A program made the position numbers and the translations under genes. Below the pieces are notes generated by a model, which saw only the letters and a list, made by a program, of their open reading frames with translations, ran no database searches and was not told where the DNA came from. DNA of 64,000 bases from NCBI RefSeq assembly GCF_023078275.1, contig NC_062971.1:18724001-18788000 (forward strand). The letters run 5' to 3'. Source of the stretch: Leguminivora glycinivorella. Lineage: Eukaryota; Arthropoda; Insecta; Lepidoptera; Tortricidae. This document shows positions 1 through 10,242 of the stretch, piece after piece. Positions within the stretch are counted from its first letter, which is position 1. Each line of letters opens with the position of its first letter.

Positions 1-2971
1 GGAGGAAGTTTAAATTTTGCTAAGATATCCGAGTTAGATATGAGAAAAGCTGCCCCTACACAACCCTGATCCGATAATTTAGATGCATCAGTAAAAAAGA
101 GCTGATGACCTGAATAGTATGAGTGAACAAACTTAGAGAAAGTCGAATTAGCAGAAGGAGACCCTTTATCTATGCCAATATTAGTTACGACTTTGAGTAC
201 ATGCGTAAGAGCCTCGAAAGGAACAGAATAAATAGGTAGAGTAGAAGATTTCATAATAGGGGGTTTAAGAGCTGCTATTTTCACTAGACTATTAACCAAA
301 TTGGGTTGATCTTTATTACGCCAGTATGCTTTGCTTGACCCATATAATTGAAGAAGACGCAGTTTTGGAAGAAGAGGATGAGAAGATAGTGCAGAGATAC
401 CAAATAAAAAGCGGTCTGCAAGAAGTTGCCGTCTTAAATCCAACGGAGGATCCACACATTCAACCTGGATAGCTCTGTTTGGAGAAGGCTTCATGGCACC
501 CGTAACAATTCTGAGAGCCCTCATTTGAATACGTTCTAGCACAGTGAGAGCTGATTTATTACAGGGTTCGAATATAAAAGTACCAAAATCTAAAAGGCTG
601 CGGATTAAAGCGTTATATAACAATTTTTGGGAATATGGGTGGGCTCCCCACCAAGCACCTGATAGGGCCTTAAGAATGTTAATATTCCTTTCGCATTTTT
701 TAGCTATATAAGAAAGATGAGAAGAGCCCACAAATCGCCGATCAAAGAACACTCCAAGAAATTTAACAGAATCTACTAAGGGGATAGGCTCCTCATTAAA
801 AACAAAACGACAGGCTGGAGTAATCAGACTTCTAGAGAACACAATGGCCGAACTTTTAGCTGAAGATAAGGAGAGACCATGCTTATTTAACCATGAACCT
901 AATGATACTAAAGCCCCATTAACCATTTCCACAGCACGAAGTGGACTTTTATCTGAGCAGTAGAGGACTACATCATCTGCATATTGTAACAATCTGCAAG
1001 CCCAATTTACCGACTTATCAAGGTCAAACGAATAAATATTAAAAAGAATCGGGCTCAGGACTGAGCCCTGAGGTAGGCCTTTCCATGTGTGACGTACAGC
1101 CTTAACTTCACCCTGCCATCTCACGTTGATAATTCTGAACATCAGCAAATTACAAATAAAATTGACTACCTTAGGAGAGATATTCAGTTGGGACAATTTA
1201 TCTCTAAGTACAGATAGAAGAACATTATCATACGCGGATGAGATGTCAAGAAAAACTGCAGCCATAGACTCACCCCTAGAGAATGATAACCGAATGTCAG
1301 TAGATAATATACTGTGACTATCAGTGATACTTTTTCCCTTCCTAAAACCAAACTGGAAACGAGGAAGAATACCTCGGCTTTCCAAAAACCAATCCAGACG
1401 GTTTTTCAACAGATGCTCCATAATCTTACAAAGAGTGGATGAAAGGGCAATAGGGCGGTAAGATGAACCAAGATTGGAGTCCTTGCCGGGTTTAGGAATC
1501 GGGATGACAAATTGTTCCTTCCAGGAGTCGGGAACAAGTCCAGAGCTAAAGAAGGTGTTAATAAGATCTAAGTAATAAGAGACAGCCGTCATACTAGATC
1601 TGGTTAAAAAGGAATATGAGAGACCATCGGGGCCGGGAGAAGAATCAGAAAGGGAGTCCATGACAAGTTGTAATTCGGAAAGATGAAAAGGAGAAGATAA
1701 GAAGTCATCATAATTAGGGAGTTCAGTATTCTTAGATGGAAGTTCAGACCAGTTAGGCACATAAGGAGGAGCCAGTTTATCGGAAAATTCATACAGCCAA
1801 GAAGGACAGTTAGAAAAAGACGAGGGCGGAGACGACGAGGAGCAGGCATTTCTGAAAGATTTAATACTGCGCCATACAACTGAAGGATGAGTGGCTGGAG
1901 ATAAAGATTCGCAGAACTTTGTCCAACCATCTCTTTTTTTCGAAAGCAGTATTTTTTTAGTTTTGGCTTGCACCCTTTTTAAGTTCAGATAATTTTCCAT
2001 GGTCATCTCAGACGAGAAAGCCCTTTCTGCAGATTTTCTATCCTTAACCAGAGAGGTACACTCGGAATCCCACCAGGGAGGAGAAGGGCGACGATTAGAA
2101 GAAACATTCTTGAGGGGTATGGCCACTTCGGCTGAATCCAATAAAACCTGGCAAAAAAGGTTATAGCAATGTAGACAGTTGGATCGAGAGACAGGCGGCA
2201 AAGACTTCATTTTATTTTCTGTAAGAATAGAGAAAAGGGGCCAGTCAGCCATGGCTAACTTAAACTTTTGAAGAGGAGGGGGAGCCGAAGGAGGTTGGAA
2301 GCTAGAAGAATAAGTAATAAGCAAAGGAAAGTGGTCACTCCCAAAACTAAAAGGCAGAACATCCCAGGAAAGAAGAGAAGACAGGGAAGGTGAACAAATA
2401 GAGATGTCAACTGCTGAGGGATTCTGAGACGGAGCGGTGCGTCGAGTAGGACGACCATCGTTTAGAACACACAAATTAAACGAGTCCATAAACTGGAGCA
2501 TTTTTCGACCTGATGCATTGGTGAGATGAGAATCCCAAAGAGAGTGGTGGCAATTGAAATCACCTAACATAAGATAAGGACCAGGGACATTATCCAAGAG
2601 AGACCAAAAGTCATTAATAATAGTAGCAGAGGGTGAGGAATATATACAGATATTACTGTAAAGTTGAAAATTTTACATGCAACGATATAAAGAGAAGGGT
2701 GAGATGGGATGTTAAAGAGGGAGAAGTCAATATCTTTCCGAATCAAAAGGGCACAGCCATCGTGACCTTTTGGATTATCCTGTCTTAGACATACATAATT
2801 TGGACAGTTAAAATGAGAATCAGGTTTTAACCAGGTTTCAGAAATAGCTAAACAGACAGGATTGTATTTCCGAATGACATACAGAAGATCAGTCTTGTTA
2901 CGACTGATGCTCCTGATGTTCCACTGGATAAAATTGACCGCCATTTTCATAAGGCCCACAGACAGGGCCAC
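1..2971 (-). pseudogene. ORF2: AP endonuclease, reverse transcriptase and RNase H (partial, one frameshift)
   Basis: This encodes the enzyme that nicks target DNA and copies the element RNA in place. The N terminus reads FIQWNIRS, then SETWL and KGHDGCALLI, as in AP-type endonucleases. The frame breaks at about 2636-2642, where one base appears to be missing. It resumes with GDFNCHHSLWDS and SDHFPLL, both endonuclease motifs, and from there stays open for roughly 880 codons to base 1. Reverse transcriptase motifs are FGFRKGKS (about 1330-1360), LDISSAYDN (1222-1250), LPQGSVLSPILFNIY (1035-1080) and the catalytic YADD (972-983). The RNase H domain begins with FFTDAS at 83-100 and is cut by the window edge. 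The start may be M at 2971 or the M just before AVNFIQWN. ORF2 overlaps the end of ORF1 by about 50-75 bases. A sequencing error could explain the single frameshift. Confidence 0.9.
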
Positions 2972-3931
2972 TGGAAAGGAAGGGAGATAAATCCTTTAAA
3001 CTACTGGCAACGTTGGACGGTAGAGAGATAGCATTTTGCTGAAGAGTAGATACAAGAGACGAGATCACCGAATAGAGCGTAGGTAAAATATGGACCAAAG
3101 AAAACAGTTCAGTCGGCGCTGGTGCAACTGGAGAAGAACATTGGCTACTAAATGGACCATTCCTAAACATAACCCCATTAGCAGGTTGAGGAGCATTGTA
3201 GTCTGCTACTAAGGCCCTGTGAGATTTCTCATCATACCCATGAGGGTTAGATGGGGCAGGAGTTTTTTTTTGAATTAAAACAGTTTTTTTATAAGACTTC
3301 GTTTGAGCAGCTTCATTGTACGGTCTGCGAGCTTTAGGAATCTTTCTATCCGCTTCCTGATAGGATAAACTTTCATCTCCCATTATTCTTTTTATCTGTT
3401 GTTGCCTGATGAATTCGGAACAAACCTTGTCCGTAGCACAATGTTTACCTAAGCAGTTAAGGCAGGATGGGACAGCCGAACAGGTACTGCCTTCATGAGG
3501 CTGAGCACATTTGGAACAACGAGGACGAGACCGGCATTGCGCCCGAACATGGCCGAAGCGACAGCACTTGAAACATTGCACAGTAGGAAAATAATATTGA
3601 ACCACGTCCAATGCACAGCTGAATAAAAACACTTTGTCCGGGAGAATTTGGCCGTCAAACGTCAGAACTACAGTTTCTGATGGGGCCCATTGAGTGGAAT
3701 TGTCGGAAGGATTCCTTTTTTTAAAGTTTAATCGTCTCGCCTTTACAACCTTACCACAACCGAAAGGAGTGGAAATTAAATTTGGTAGGTCCTCGTTCGA
3801 TAAGTCAGTCGGGATGTTACGTGCAATACCCGTTTTGGTGACGTGGTATGAAGGAATGAATTTCTTGCAATTATTAGTGGCCAATGAGCACGACAAAAAC
3901 TGATTAGCCCCGGCAGCGGATAAAAATTCTA
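2898..3931 (-). pseudogene. ORF1 (gag-like) 3' portion with three zinc knuckles
   Basis: This is the C-terminal two thirds of the Jockey-type ORF1 protein, which binds element RNA and packages it with ORF2. Three knuckles lie at about 3420-3580: CX2CX4HX4C (CFKCCRFGHVRAQC), CX2CX3HX4C (CSKCAQPHEGSTC) and CX2CX3HX6C. The tail after them is basic and rich in Ser, Pro and Gln. The open frame can be read upstream to a Met at 4007, but those first 25 or so residues come from the inverted-repeat end of the inserted DNA transposon and are not part of the original protein. Genuine ORF1 coding starts at the junction at 3931. The stop at 2898 lies inside ORF2. Confidence 0.85.
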
Positions 3932-4097
3932 CACGGAGAAAAAAGTCTCGTCCATGATACCTGAATAGTGTAATCTGAACGAGAAAATCTAGTAAATTCT
4001 GGGACAATTGTTCACATAGTATAAATAACTAAACTAGTCTGTTTAAATGTGTTGAGCTTAGTGAACTAGTTATCTTGTAATTGCTACACATTAAAAT

Positions 4098-4365
4098 AGC
4101 GTGTATTACTAGAATATTTAGTAATCATAACACGTGGACCGTACAAATAAATAATATTTTCTTGCAGAGCTTAATAAATGAAATGTGACCTTGACAATAT
4201 ATTCTTGTAAAGGTAATATATACATTACGTATCATAAAATAAAAATATTCTAAGGGTCACACAGTCAAATTGTGTGTATTACTAGATTATTCAGTATTTA
4301 TAACAAATGGAGTGTCTAAATAAACAAAATAATGTAAACTCCACAAGAAATTCTTGTAAAGGTTA
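4098..4365. repeat. Left subterminal repeats of the TIR element
   Basis: A block beginning near 4098 with 'gcgtgtattactagaatatt' recurs near 4274 as 'tgtgtgtattactagattat', giving a period of about 176 bases. Each copy ends in 'attcttgtaaaggt' (4200 and 4349). The inverse motif 'ttacaagaat' recurs in the right-end repeats, so the two ends carry matching inverted motifs. Such subterminal motifs are often transposase binding sites; that role is inferred. Confidence 0.6.
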
Positions 4366-4540
4366 TAAAACTTTAGTTAGGCCAATAATAGGTATCGTTA
4401 AGAATACAAGTCATCTGATATATATTACATTCTCTTCATTTATGTAAACTTATTAAATGGTTGATAGAACAAGAAAGTTAGTTACAGCAACTGCATTTAT
4501 GGTACTCTCTAATAAATATACAATTGCGTTAACGTGTTAT

Positions 4541-4929
4541 ATTTTTATCGGTACCTATGAATTTGTCTGTGCACTGTATAGACAACTAACATTTCTTGTA
4601 AATGTAAAAAAAGGTTTGTTGTCTATACAAGGTGGTTCAGTAGGATTAAAGGCTGAGCCACGCCAGATACGTGTACGTAGACGTGTGCGTGGCGTGCGCG
4701 CTGTAAAGTACGAATCTTCAAAAGAGATGATACACCGTTAGACACACACGGGAAACACGTCACACAAGCGGTGTAATCTCTAATGAGGATTAATAATATC
4801 TGGCGTGGCTCAGCCTTTAATCCTACTGTACCACCTTGTATAGACAACAAACCTTTTCTTACATTTACAAGAAATGTTAGTTGTCTATACAGTGCACAGA
4901 CAAATTCATAGGTACCTACCGATAAAAAT
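4541..4929. repeat. 390-bp fold-back (inverted repeat) inside the TIR element
   Basis: Arms 4541-4669 and 4797-4929 are near-perfect inverse copies, differing mainly by a 4-base insertion next to GGTACC. The 127-base spacer contains a second short inverted pair ('agagatgatacaccg' against 'cggtgtaatctct'). Transcribed, it would form a stem of about 130 bp. It may be a MITE nested in the larger element or an internal inverted duplication. Two short open frames that overlap it mirror each other because of the palindrome. Confidence 0.8.
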
Positions 4930-5149
4930 GCAGGTTGCTAGGACCAGTTCCAAGAGACAGAAGCCTAGAGTTGAAACTGGGATCCGGAAACCTGGGTCAC
5001 CCAGCATATGGAATGGATGCTATGAGCGGTGAAAATTGGTAAATCTGAAAGTAAATAAAATAATTATATAATTTGTTAAAAAATATATTTCAACGATCCT
5101 TAGTGCAAGACTTTATTCATATATTCGTCAGTGTTAATAGAACCGTCCT

Positions 5150-6302
5150 TCATTTCGTCCAAAATTTATATTTTGCAGAATTTTTCCACTTTTGTTCCAC
5201 AGTATGGCATGGGTCACAGGAAACTTGCAACCATTGTAAATCATCTGAAAAAGACATTAAAATTTCTATGAATAAATTTTACAATAAGTAATATTCTACG
5301 TCCACTTCAGAAGACTGAACATAGACATAAAGACTGTCCACGATAAAAAGTGGTCATATATAACATGGTAAATCTTTTGATACAATGAGAATTTATAAGC
5401 AGCATGTTTGTCAAATAATTTGTAGATATCAAACTACATTATAAAAATACAAACAAATTATAAACTTTAGGTGGCCTATGAATTTTAGCAGTATGTATCT
5501 CATGATAACAATATTTTTTTGTACAGTGTCTTCTTGCAGTCTTTAAGTACAACAGTTTTAATGAAAAAAATATTTTTTTAATGTTTAATTATAATAGCCA
5601 AAATATACCCTATTACATACTGATTTTACGATAGTAATCATTTTTCTGATTGTAATCAGATTAAGAAAGTACCGAGATTTTCTAACTTTGCTGAATTCGA
5701 CTTTTTGACACTTTTTGGCTCTCCATACAAAAACAACTGTCAGTGCTTGGAGTAGAAAGTCTTCCTGACTCCCAAAAGTCGAAATGAGATTCAAAAAGTA
5801 TTTTTTTGTCTGCTAAGATGTCATTCTAATGTGTGTAAAACAGCTTATAAAAATATAAGTATTTATAAAATTGTGCCAGGAAGCGTGTGAAGTTTGTTAA
5901 AAAACACTGTACAAAAAATGAAATGCTTGATGGTATACATTCGGCGAAACCTCAGACACACTAAAGCATTATAAGGAATAGCTTTAATTATTATATAGTT
6001 TTATGTATACAGATTTATCAAAATATAATATTGCTTCAAAATGTGCATTCAGGAAGAAAGATTTATCATGTTATGTATGACCACTTTTTATCGTGGATAG
6101 TCCTTATTAGTTCAGTATTTAGATTTTGCCCACGTAATGTCGTATGAATTTGTATGCAATGTAAAATGAATACAACATTAAATGCCTTTTTACTAAGTTC
6201 TAATTATCTACTAAGTTCTACATGTACGGTACATGACTCACCTGCTTTTGCCAACTCTGCCATCTCCCATCCTTGCAAGAGTTTTTGCACCTCTTCATCC
6301 AT
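5150..6302 (-). CDS. Candidate two-exon small gene inside the TIR element, unknown function
   Basis: Exon 1 (6302-6242) starts with ATG and encodes MDEEVQKLLQGWEMAELAKA, then meets a consensus donor GCAG|GTGAGT. Near 5246 there is a strong acceptor, tgtctttttcag. The exon after it (5244-5150) is in the matching phase and encodes DLQWLQVSCDPCHTVEQKWK plus 10 more residues before TGA. The direct join gives about 51 residues. The first exon looks like the start of a small helical SAM-like domain and the last like the end of a longer protein, so internal exons may be missing or unseen. A GC-rich patch at 6360-6480 upstream could be its promoter. It may be a remnant of the element's own gene or a captured host gene. 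Confidence 0.45.
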
Positions 6303-6359
6303 TTCCTAAAATGGAAACTACCAAACGAATGGATAATACGTAGTGAGTACGTTTAACGA

Positions 6360-6480
6360 TAAATAATATAACCTATTGCGATCCGCGTCCACGCGTGATC
6401 TCTCATGACACGTAAATGGCCGCCGACCACGCCGCGAGTGCTTTGACATTGCGTTTCGTTACACAAGCAAAACATTTATT
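6360..6480 (-). promoter_or_regulatory. Candidate promoter of the gene inside the TIR element
   Basis: This is a CpG-rich island in otherwise AT-rich sequence, 60-180 bases upstream of the exon-1 ATG. It contains 'atggccgccgaccacgccgc', an ATGGC/GCCGCC cluster like those of YY1-type promoters. No TATA box is evident. The position is the main argument. Confidence 0.3.
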
Positions 6481-6529
6481 TATGCGGACAATATTTTTGT
6501 TATAACAATTATTTTTCGGTGTATATTAC

Positions 6530-6990
6530 GAGAATATCATTGTTATTTTTTTACAAGAGGCGCAAAGTAAAATCAACTATACTGCTATAGCATTCACTAA
6601 GATATACAATGGTACTTAAACATGGCGTTTCGTTACAAAAACGAAACACAATATTAATACTAACTAAATAATTTTTCAACAGAACTATTTGTTCACCAGT
6701 ATACATTACGAGAATATTATTGTCATTATTTACAAGAGCTGCAAAGTAATACCAACTTATAAAACAGTCATATCAACTATACTGCGATGGCATTCGCTAC
6801 GATACAAATAATAGAGTTGACAGCGATGCGTACATATTTATACAAACTTAAAATTTTATAAATATAACTCTTCGTTGAGTTTACATTACAAGAATATTCT
6901 TTTTATTTCTTTACGAGAACTACAAAGTAATGGCAACGTATAAAAAAGTTACAGGAAGTATACTGTGATAGTAACCGCTAAGATTAAGAT
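6530..6990. repeat. Right subterminal tandem repeats of the TIR element
   Basis: Three diverged copies of a block of about 190-200 bases can be followed by 'ttacgagaatat...ttacaagagctgcaaagtaa' and by 'tatactgcgatggcattcgctacgat'. Copies are anchored near 6585, 6778 and 6958. Similarity declines towards 7100. They end about 280 bases before the right TIR. Confidence 0.6.
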
Positions 6991-7269
6991 TGTAAAGATA
7001 ATTTTTATTTTTTGGCATTACAAGAAGCTTCTTGTTAATAGAATTATCGTAACCTTTATTCTATTAGTTGTAAATAAAACTAGAGTTCTCGTATATGTAA
7101 TTCAAACAGAACTGTTTAGTGCATATTAATGTTTGCTTAGTTCTATTGAATTCAAGATATAGTAAACGTAACAATACAGTTGTTTTTATTACGAGATTGT
7201 AGTATCAGTTACGATAAATCTATTTTACTAAACGTTCTGGTAGTATTGTTAAAATATTTTTTTTCCGTG

Positions 7270-7815
7270 TACACTCAGCCTATTTCTTCCAATTTTTTTA
7301 ATTCCACCATCCTTCAGGTTAGATATGCCATTTGTGTACAGAAATTGGCCAAATTTCACCGGATGCATGTAGGCACCGGAGTCCGCCTCCGAAGCCTCGC
7401 GAGCCACATGCACGATGTATGGACCTTTATCTGAGTCATTGTATAGGTTTCTGGTCTGAAACTGAGGAACAGATCTGTCCGAAGATTTTTTTTCCGAGTT
7501 TTCTCTAACAGGTTCACTATCAGAAGAAATTGGGATGTTCGACTGAGCAACTATTTCAGAAGGCGGATGTTGGTCGGTACGAGGAATCTTACATGAATCG
7601 TCATGTTCGTCCGAGTTAGAAATGTCAGTTTTCAAATCCCTTTTTTTAGATCTATGGTCCTTGTTGGTGTGAGTAATGTTAGAAGAGGAGGATGATTTAA
7701 TTATCTTACCTAACGAAACGACAGCCTGAGTTTCTTCCACCTCCATATGACATGCCGGTGAAGGCGGGTTTACAATAATCCCAAGGATCCCTGGGTCAAA
7801 CTGATCTGACTCCAT
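7270..7815 (-). pseudogene. ORF1 (gag-like) 5' portion, cut off by the inserted transposon
   Basis: The frame starts at the Met at 7815 (MESDQFDPG). It runs through an acidic, Ser-rich, low-complexity region with a five-Ser run and a basic KSKKRD-like patch, and reaches GPYIVHV and IKKIGRNRLSV, which resemble the start of the RRM-like core in Jockey-type gag proteins. At 7270 it enters the inverted repeat of the inserted element and stops at 7249 after a short foreign tail. The reading frame matches the ORF1 3' portion at 3931 exactly if the 3,338-bp insert and one TA are removed, so the two pieces were one gene. No internal stop or frameshift is seen here. Confidence 0.85.
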
Positions 7816-8090
7816 TTTGGAGAGAGGAAAGAAGAGGGCAACTGCCTCACATCCGAGAAGTTGCCGTCTTCTCCCGATAACTTAAATAACTACACTATTA
7901 ACACTAAAACTAATATTTTACAATACAATAATAACAAAACACAGACAAAAACAGGTATTACCCTTTAAAAAGACCGCTTTTGGTCAAAAAATCCAAAATT
8001 TAATTTTCCCGCGCGTGCACCACTCGAACGCCCGAAGCAGAAAAAACCCGATCGGGCTCGTTCGAAGTAGACGTGTCGCCAAATTTGCTC
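7816..8090 (-). other. 5' leader of the Jockey-type element
   Basis: This sequence precedes the ORF1 Met. It contains a direct echo of 'gaagttgccgtctt' next to 'gagggcaactgcc', and the GC-rich patch at 8010-8070. Jockey-type elements carry an internal promoter at the extreme 5' end, but I cannot place one here. The 75-codon open frame at 7965-8192 is inside this leader and is not supported as a gene. Confidence 0.45.
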
Positions 8091-8199
8091 CAATGACATT
8101 TGTTTTTGACACTGGAAATCATATACGGATACAAAAAGATTGCCAGTGCTATGAATGTATTCAAAAGTAATAAGGTAAATAAATATCGTCACGTCTAAA

Positions 8200-10000
8200 A
8201 GAGTCTCAGTTTAAAATCGTTTTTTTTTGTGTTGTTTACTACTTATTATTGTTGAGAAATAAAAAAAATATATGTAACTTTAATACAATGATAAGAAATA
8301 TAGGTATTTTTTGTCTTCTAAACTTCATTAAAATGAAAGAGTTTTAAAATTAATTTTAACTCGTTGGACTTTATTTTCATTATACTGGTCACATTACTTA
8401 GTGTGTCAGTGTGTGTAACATTCTCTTTCGCGAAGAGACATTCAGTGTGGCGTATGAAAAAACTAACAGAACTTATCATTATAATTATATTCTATAAACG
8501 ATTATTTACGTAAACGGCGAAATTATTAATTGTAATAATATATTATCTTATCACAAAATTGTTCTGTATGACTTACCTTCTTACGTTCAATATAATTTTT
8601 AAATGGTGTTTGCACACGGGGCACGTAACCTTAGATTCAGACAACTTTAACTAAATTTTGAAAATTATTATTTTAATGAAGAATTCTATATATGGCAACA
8701 ATTTTACATGTAAACTGACTGTCAACCTCTGTTCATACATAACCTCAACCTTTGTCTCAGTGCATTTATAACGGATGTTATAATGGCTAAACCGATCAGG
8801 AACAGTGAATTATTTTAATTCATTCGGAAAAGGGTTTAACCATTTATAATTAGAATAAACGAAGCACTGTTTTTTACACCAGAGTTGTTTTGATTTTATA
8901 TGGTGTTTGCACAAATTTATTTTGAAAAATAATCGGAGTCAATTCGTGTGAGATGGTAACACTAAATTGACACTGTCCGCAATCTAAACACGCGGCAGCG
9001 TGTCAAGCCAAGTTCAAGTAACCGAACTGGCAGACAACATTGTGTGTAATATTACACGAACTATTTGGAGCCTCTATGGGCGTCCTCACAACAAAAACTA
9101 TTTCACATAAACGTCTTAAATTTGGCTCTTATATTGATATTTGTGACATACATATTATGTGCCTGTCGTGTTTTGTTTCACCGGATGGTCTGATCGGAAG
9201 ATTAGACCATTTCGTTGGATCTCCTTCTTGTTTATGTCTTATTATTTGTAACGTTTATTTTGTGTGTGTGTTAACGAATAAATTAATTATATTCTATTCT
9301 ATTCTATTATAAAAGTTATAAGAAATGATATTTTATGTCATCAATTGTCATAAAACATTTTGAGGACTGCCATTGAACTTGGCACCCGTTTAGATCTCAC
9401 TGCTTTTGTCGTTGACGCCAACTTAAATAAGTAGATATCTGTATATGTATTTACTTTTAATAAACTAAATAAACTATTTTAGGTGCCGTAGTCTCAGCGT
9501 AAGACATTAACATTACAAACTAAAAATCAATTGATATACCTTACCCTATATTGATCCTAATTTAATGTTTTCGATACAACTATGTTACTCTTAAAACCAA
9601 TGCTTAGCTAATGGTAATGTGCTTACTGCTTAGTTTTATTTTAGGCTTCGTTTTTAGGTACGATGTGTGATCAGTGTGATATATAATGTTACCTATTCTA
9701 GTATAAACAAAACTATCACTACATGTATCTATTCATCGTTAAACGGCCCGTAAACTTTATGATTTCAACATGCAAATCTCCAAAGACTAAATGCCCAAGC
9801 GACTTCGACGACGCTAGCGCTATTATTGCCAATAAAACGACACATTATGCAATGCCACGCACCATTCAACATGTACAGAATATTTTGTCTATTTTTGTCC
9901 TTTAGATAGGTACATTACATCAGTTCCCTTTAGTCACTGAATAGCAGATTATAATAATTAACATTCGATGTTTTTGCATAATTCTTCATGTGAAAATTGG
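8200..10000. other. AT-rich stretch, no gene recognised; (TTCTA)n tail at 9290-9309
   Basis: No supported coding region. The 90-codon open frame at 9040-9312 ends in a (TTCTA)n microsatellite after 'aataaattaattat'. This looks like the 3' end of a retroposed element (about 9170-9309, plus strand) rather than a gene. The rest shows nothing I can name. Confidence 0.4.
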
Positions 10001-10001
10001 G

Positions 10002-10242
10002 AGTAAGTAAAGTACAGCGGGGCGAATCTCGACTGGGGGCCAATTGTAACTGATCCATTTTTTCCATTATTACACTACGATGTTGAGTTCTACATGACTG
10101 TATCCACTGAACTGACTGAACACGCCTACCATATATAACCGTTGGACACTCTATTTCATAATGCAAACATTGTAAAACATGGAAAAAATGGACCAGTTAC
10201 ATTTGCCCCGCAGTCGAGATTTGGCCCGTTGTATCTTACTGC
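10002..10242. repeat. Fold-back MITE-like element (about 240 bp)
   Basis: The left arm (10002-10083) and the reverse complement of the right arm (10166-10242) share 'aatctcgactg', 'ggggc', 'aatgtaactg' and 'tccattttttcca' in the same order, at roughly 75-80 percent identity by eye. No transposase is present, and the 78-codon minus-strand frame across it is incidental. Target duplication was not resolved. Confidence 0.65.

Larger units (their letters stand above)
3932..7269. mobile_element. 3.3-kb TIR DNA transposon inserted in LINE ORF1, TA target duplication
   Basis: The left end reads TA|CACGGAGAAAAAAGTCTCG and the right end, reverse complemented, TA|CACGGAAAAAAAATATTTT. After an 11-base core the similarity continues imperfectly for about 35 bases, including a shared TACC. 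TA lies at both junctions (3930-3931 and 7270-7271), and removing the insert with one TA restores the ORF1 frame. Both ends carry subterminal repeats, and a small spliced frame lies inside on the minus strand. No transposase was recognised, so this is probably non-autonomous. TA duplication suits Tc1/mariner. The CAC-start and subterminal repeats recall CACTA-type elements. I leave the superfamily open. Confidence 0.8.
1..8090 (-). mobile_element. Jockey-clade non-LTR retrotransposon (LINE), 3' end off the window, interrupted by a DNA transposon
   Basis: Read on the minus strand, the order is a 5' leader, ORF1 (gag-like, zinc knuckles), a short ORF1/ORF2 overlap, then ORF2 with AP-type endonuclease, reverse transcriptase and the start of RNase H. 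This is the layout of the Jockey superfamily. The 3' UTR and tail lie beyond base 1, so target-site duplications cannot be checked. The 5' limit near 8090 is a guess: the leader-like, GC-richer sequence fades there. The element is not active as it stands, because ORF1 is split by a 3,338-bp insertion (3932-7269) and ORF2 has one frameshift near 2640. Otherwise there is little decay, which suggests a fairly young copy. Confidence 0.85.

Noticed and set aside
3694..3903. Plus-strand open frame opposite LINE ORF1
   Set aside because: It is the antisense shadow of the ORF1 coding strand.
4457..4850. Two similar small proteins on opposite strands sharing 'GLKAEPRQI'
   Set aside because: The similarity is caused by the DNA palindrome 4541-4929, not by gene duplication.
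7965..8192. 75-codon minus-strand gene upstream of LINE ORF1
   Set aside because: It lies in the LINE leader and flank and shows no protein family features.
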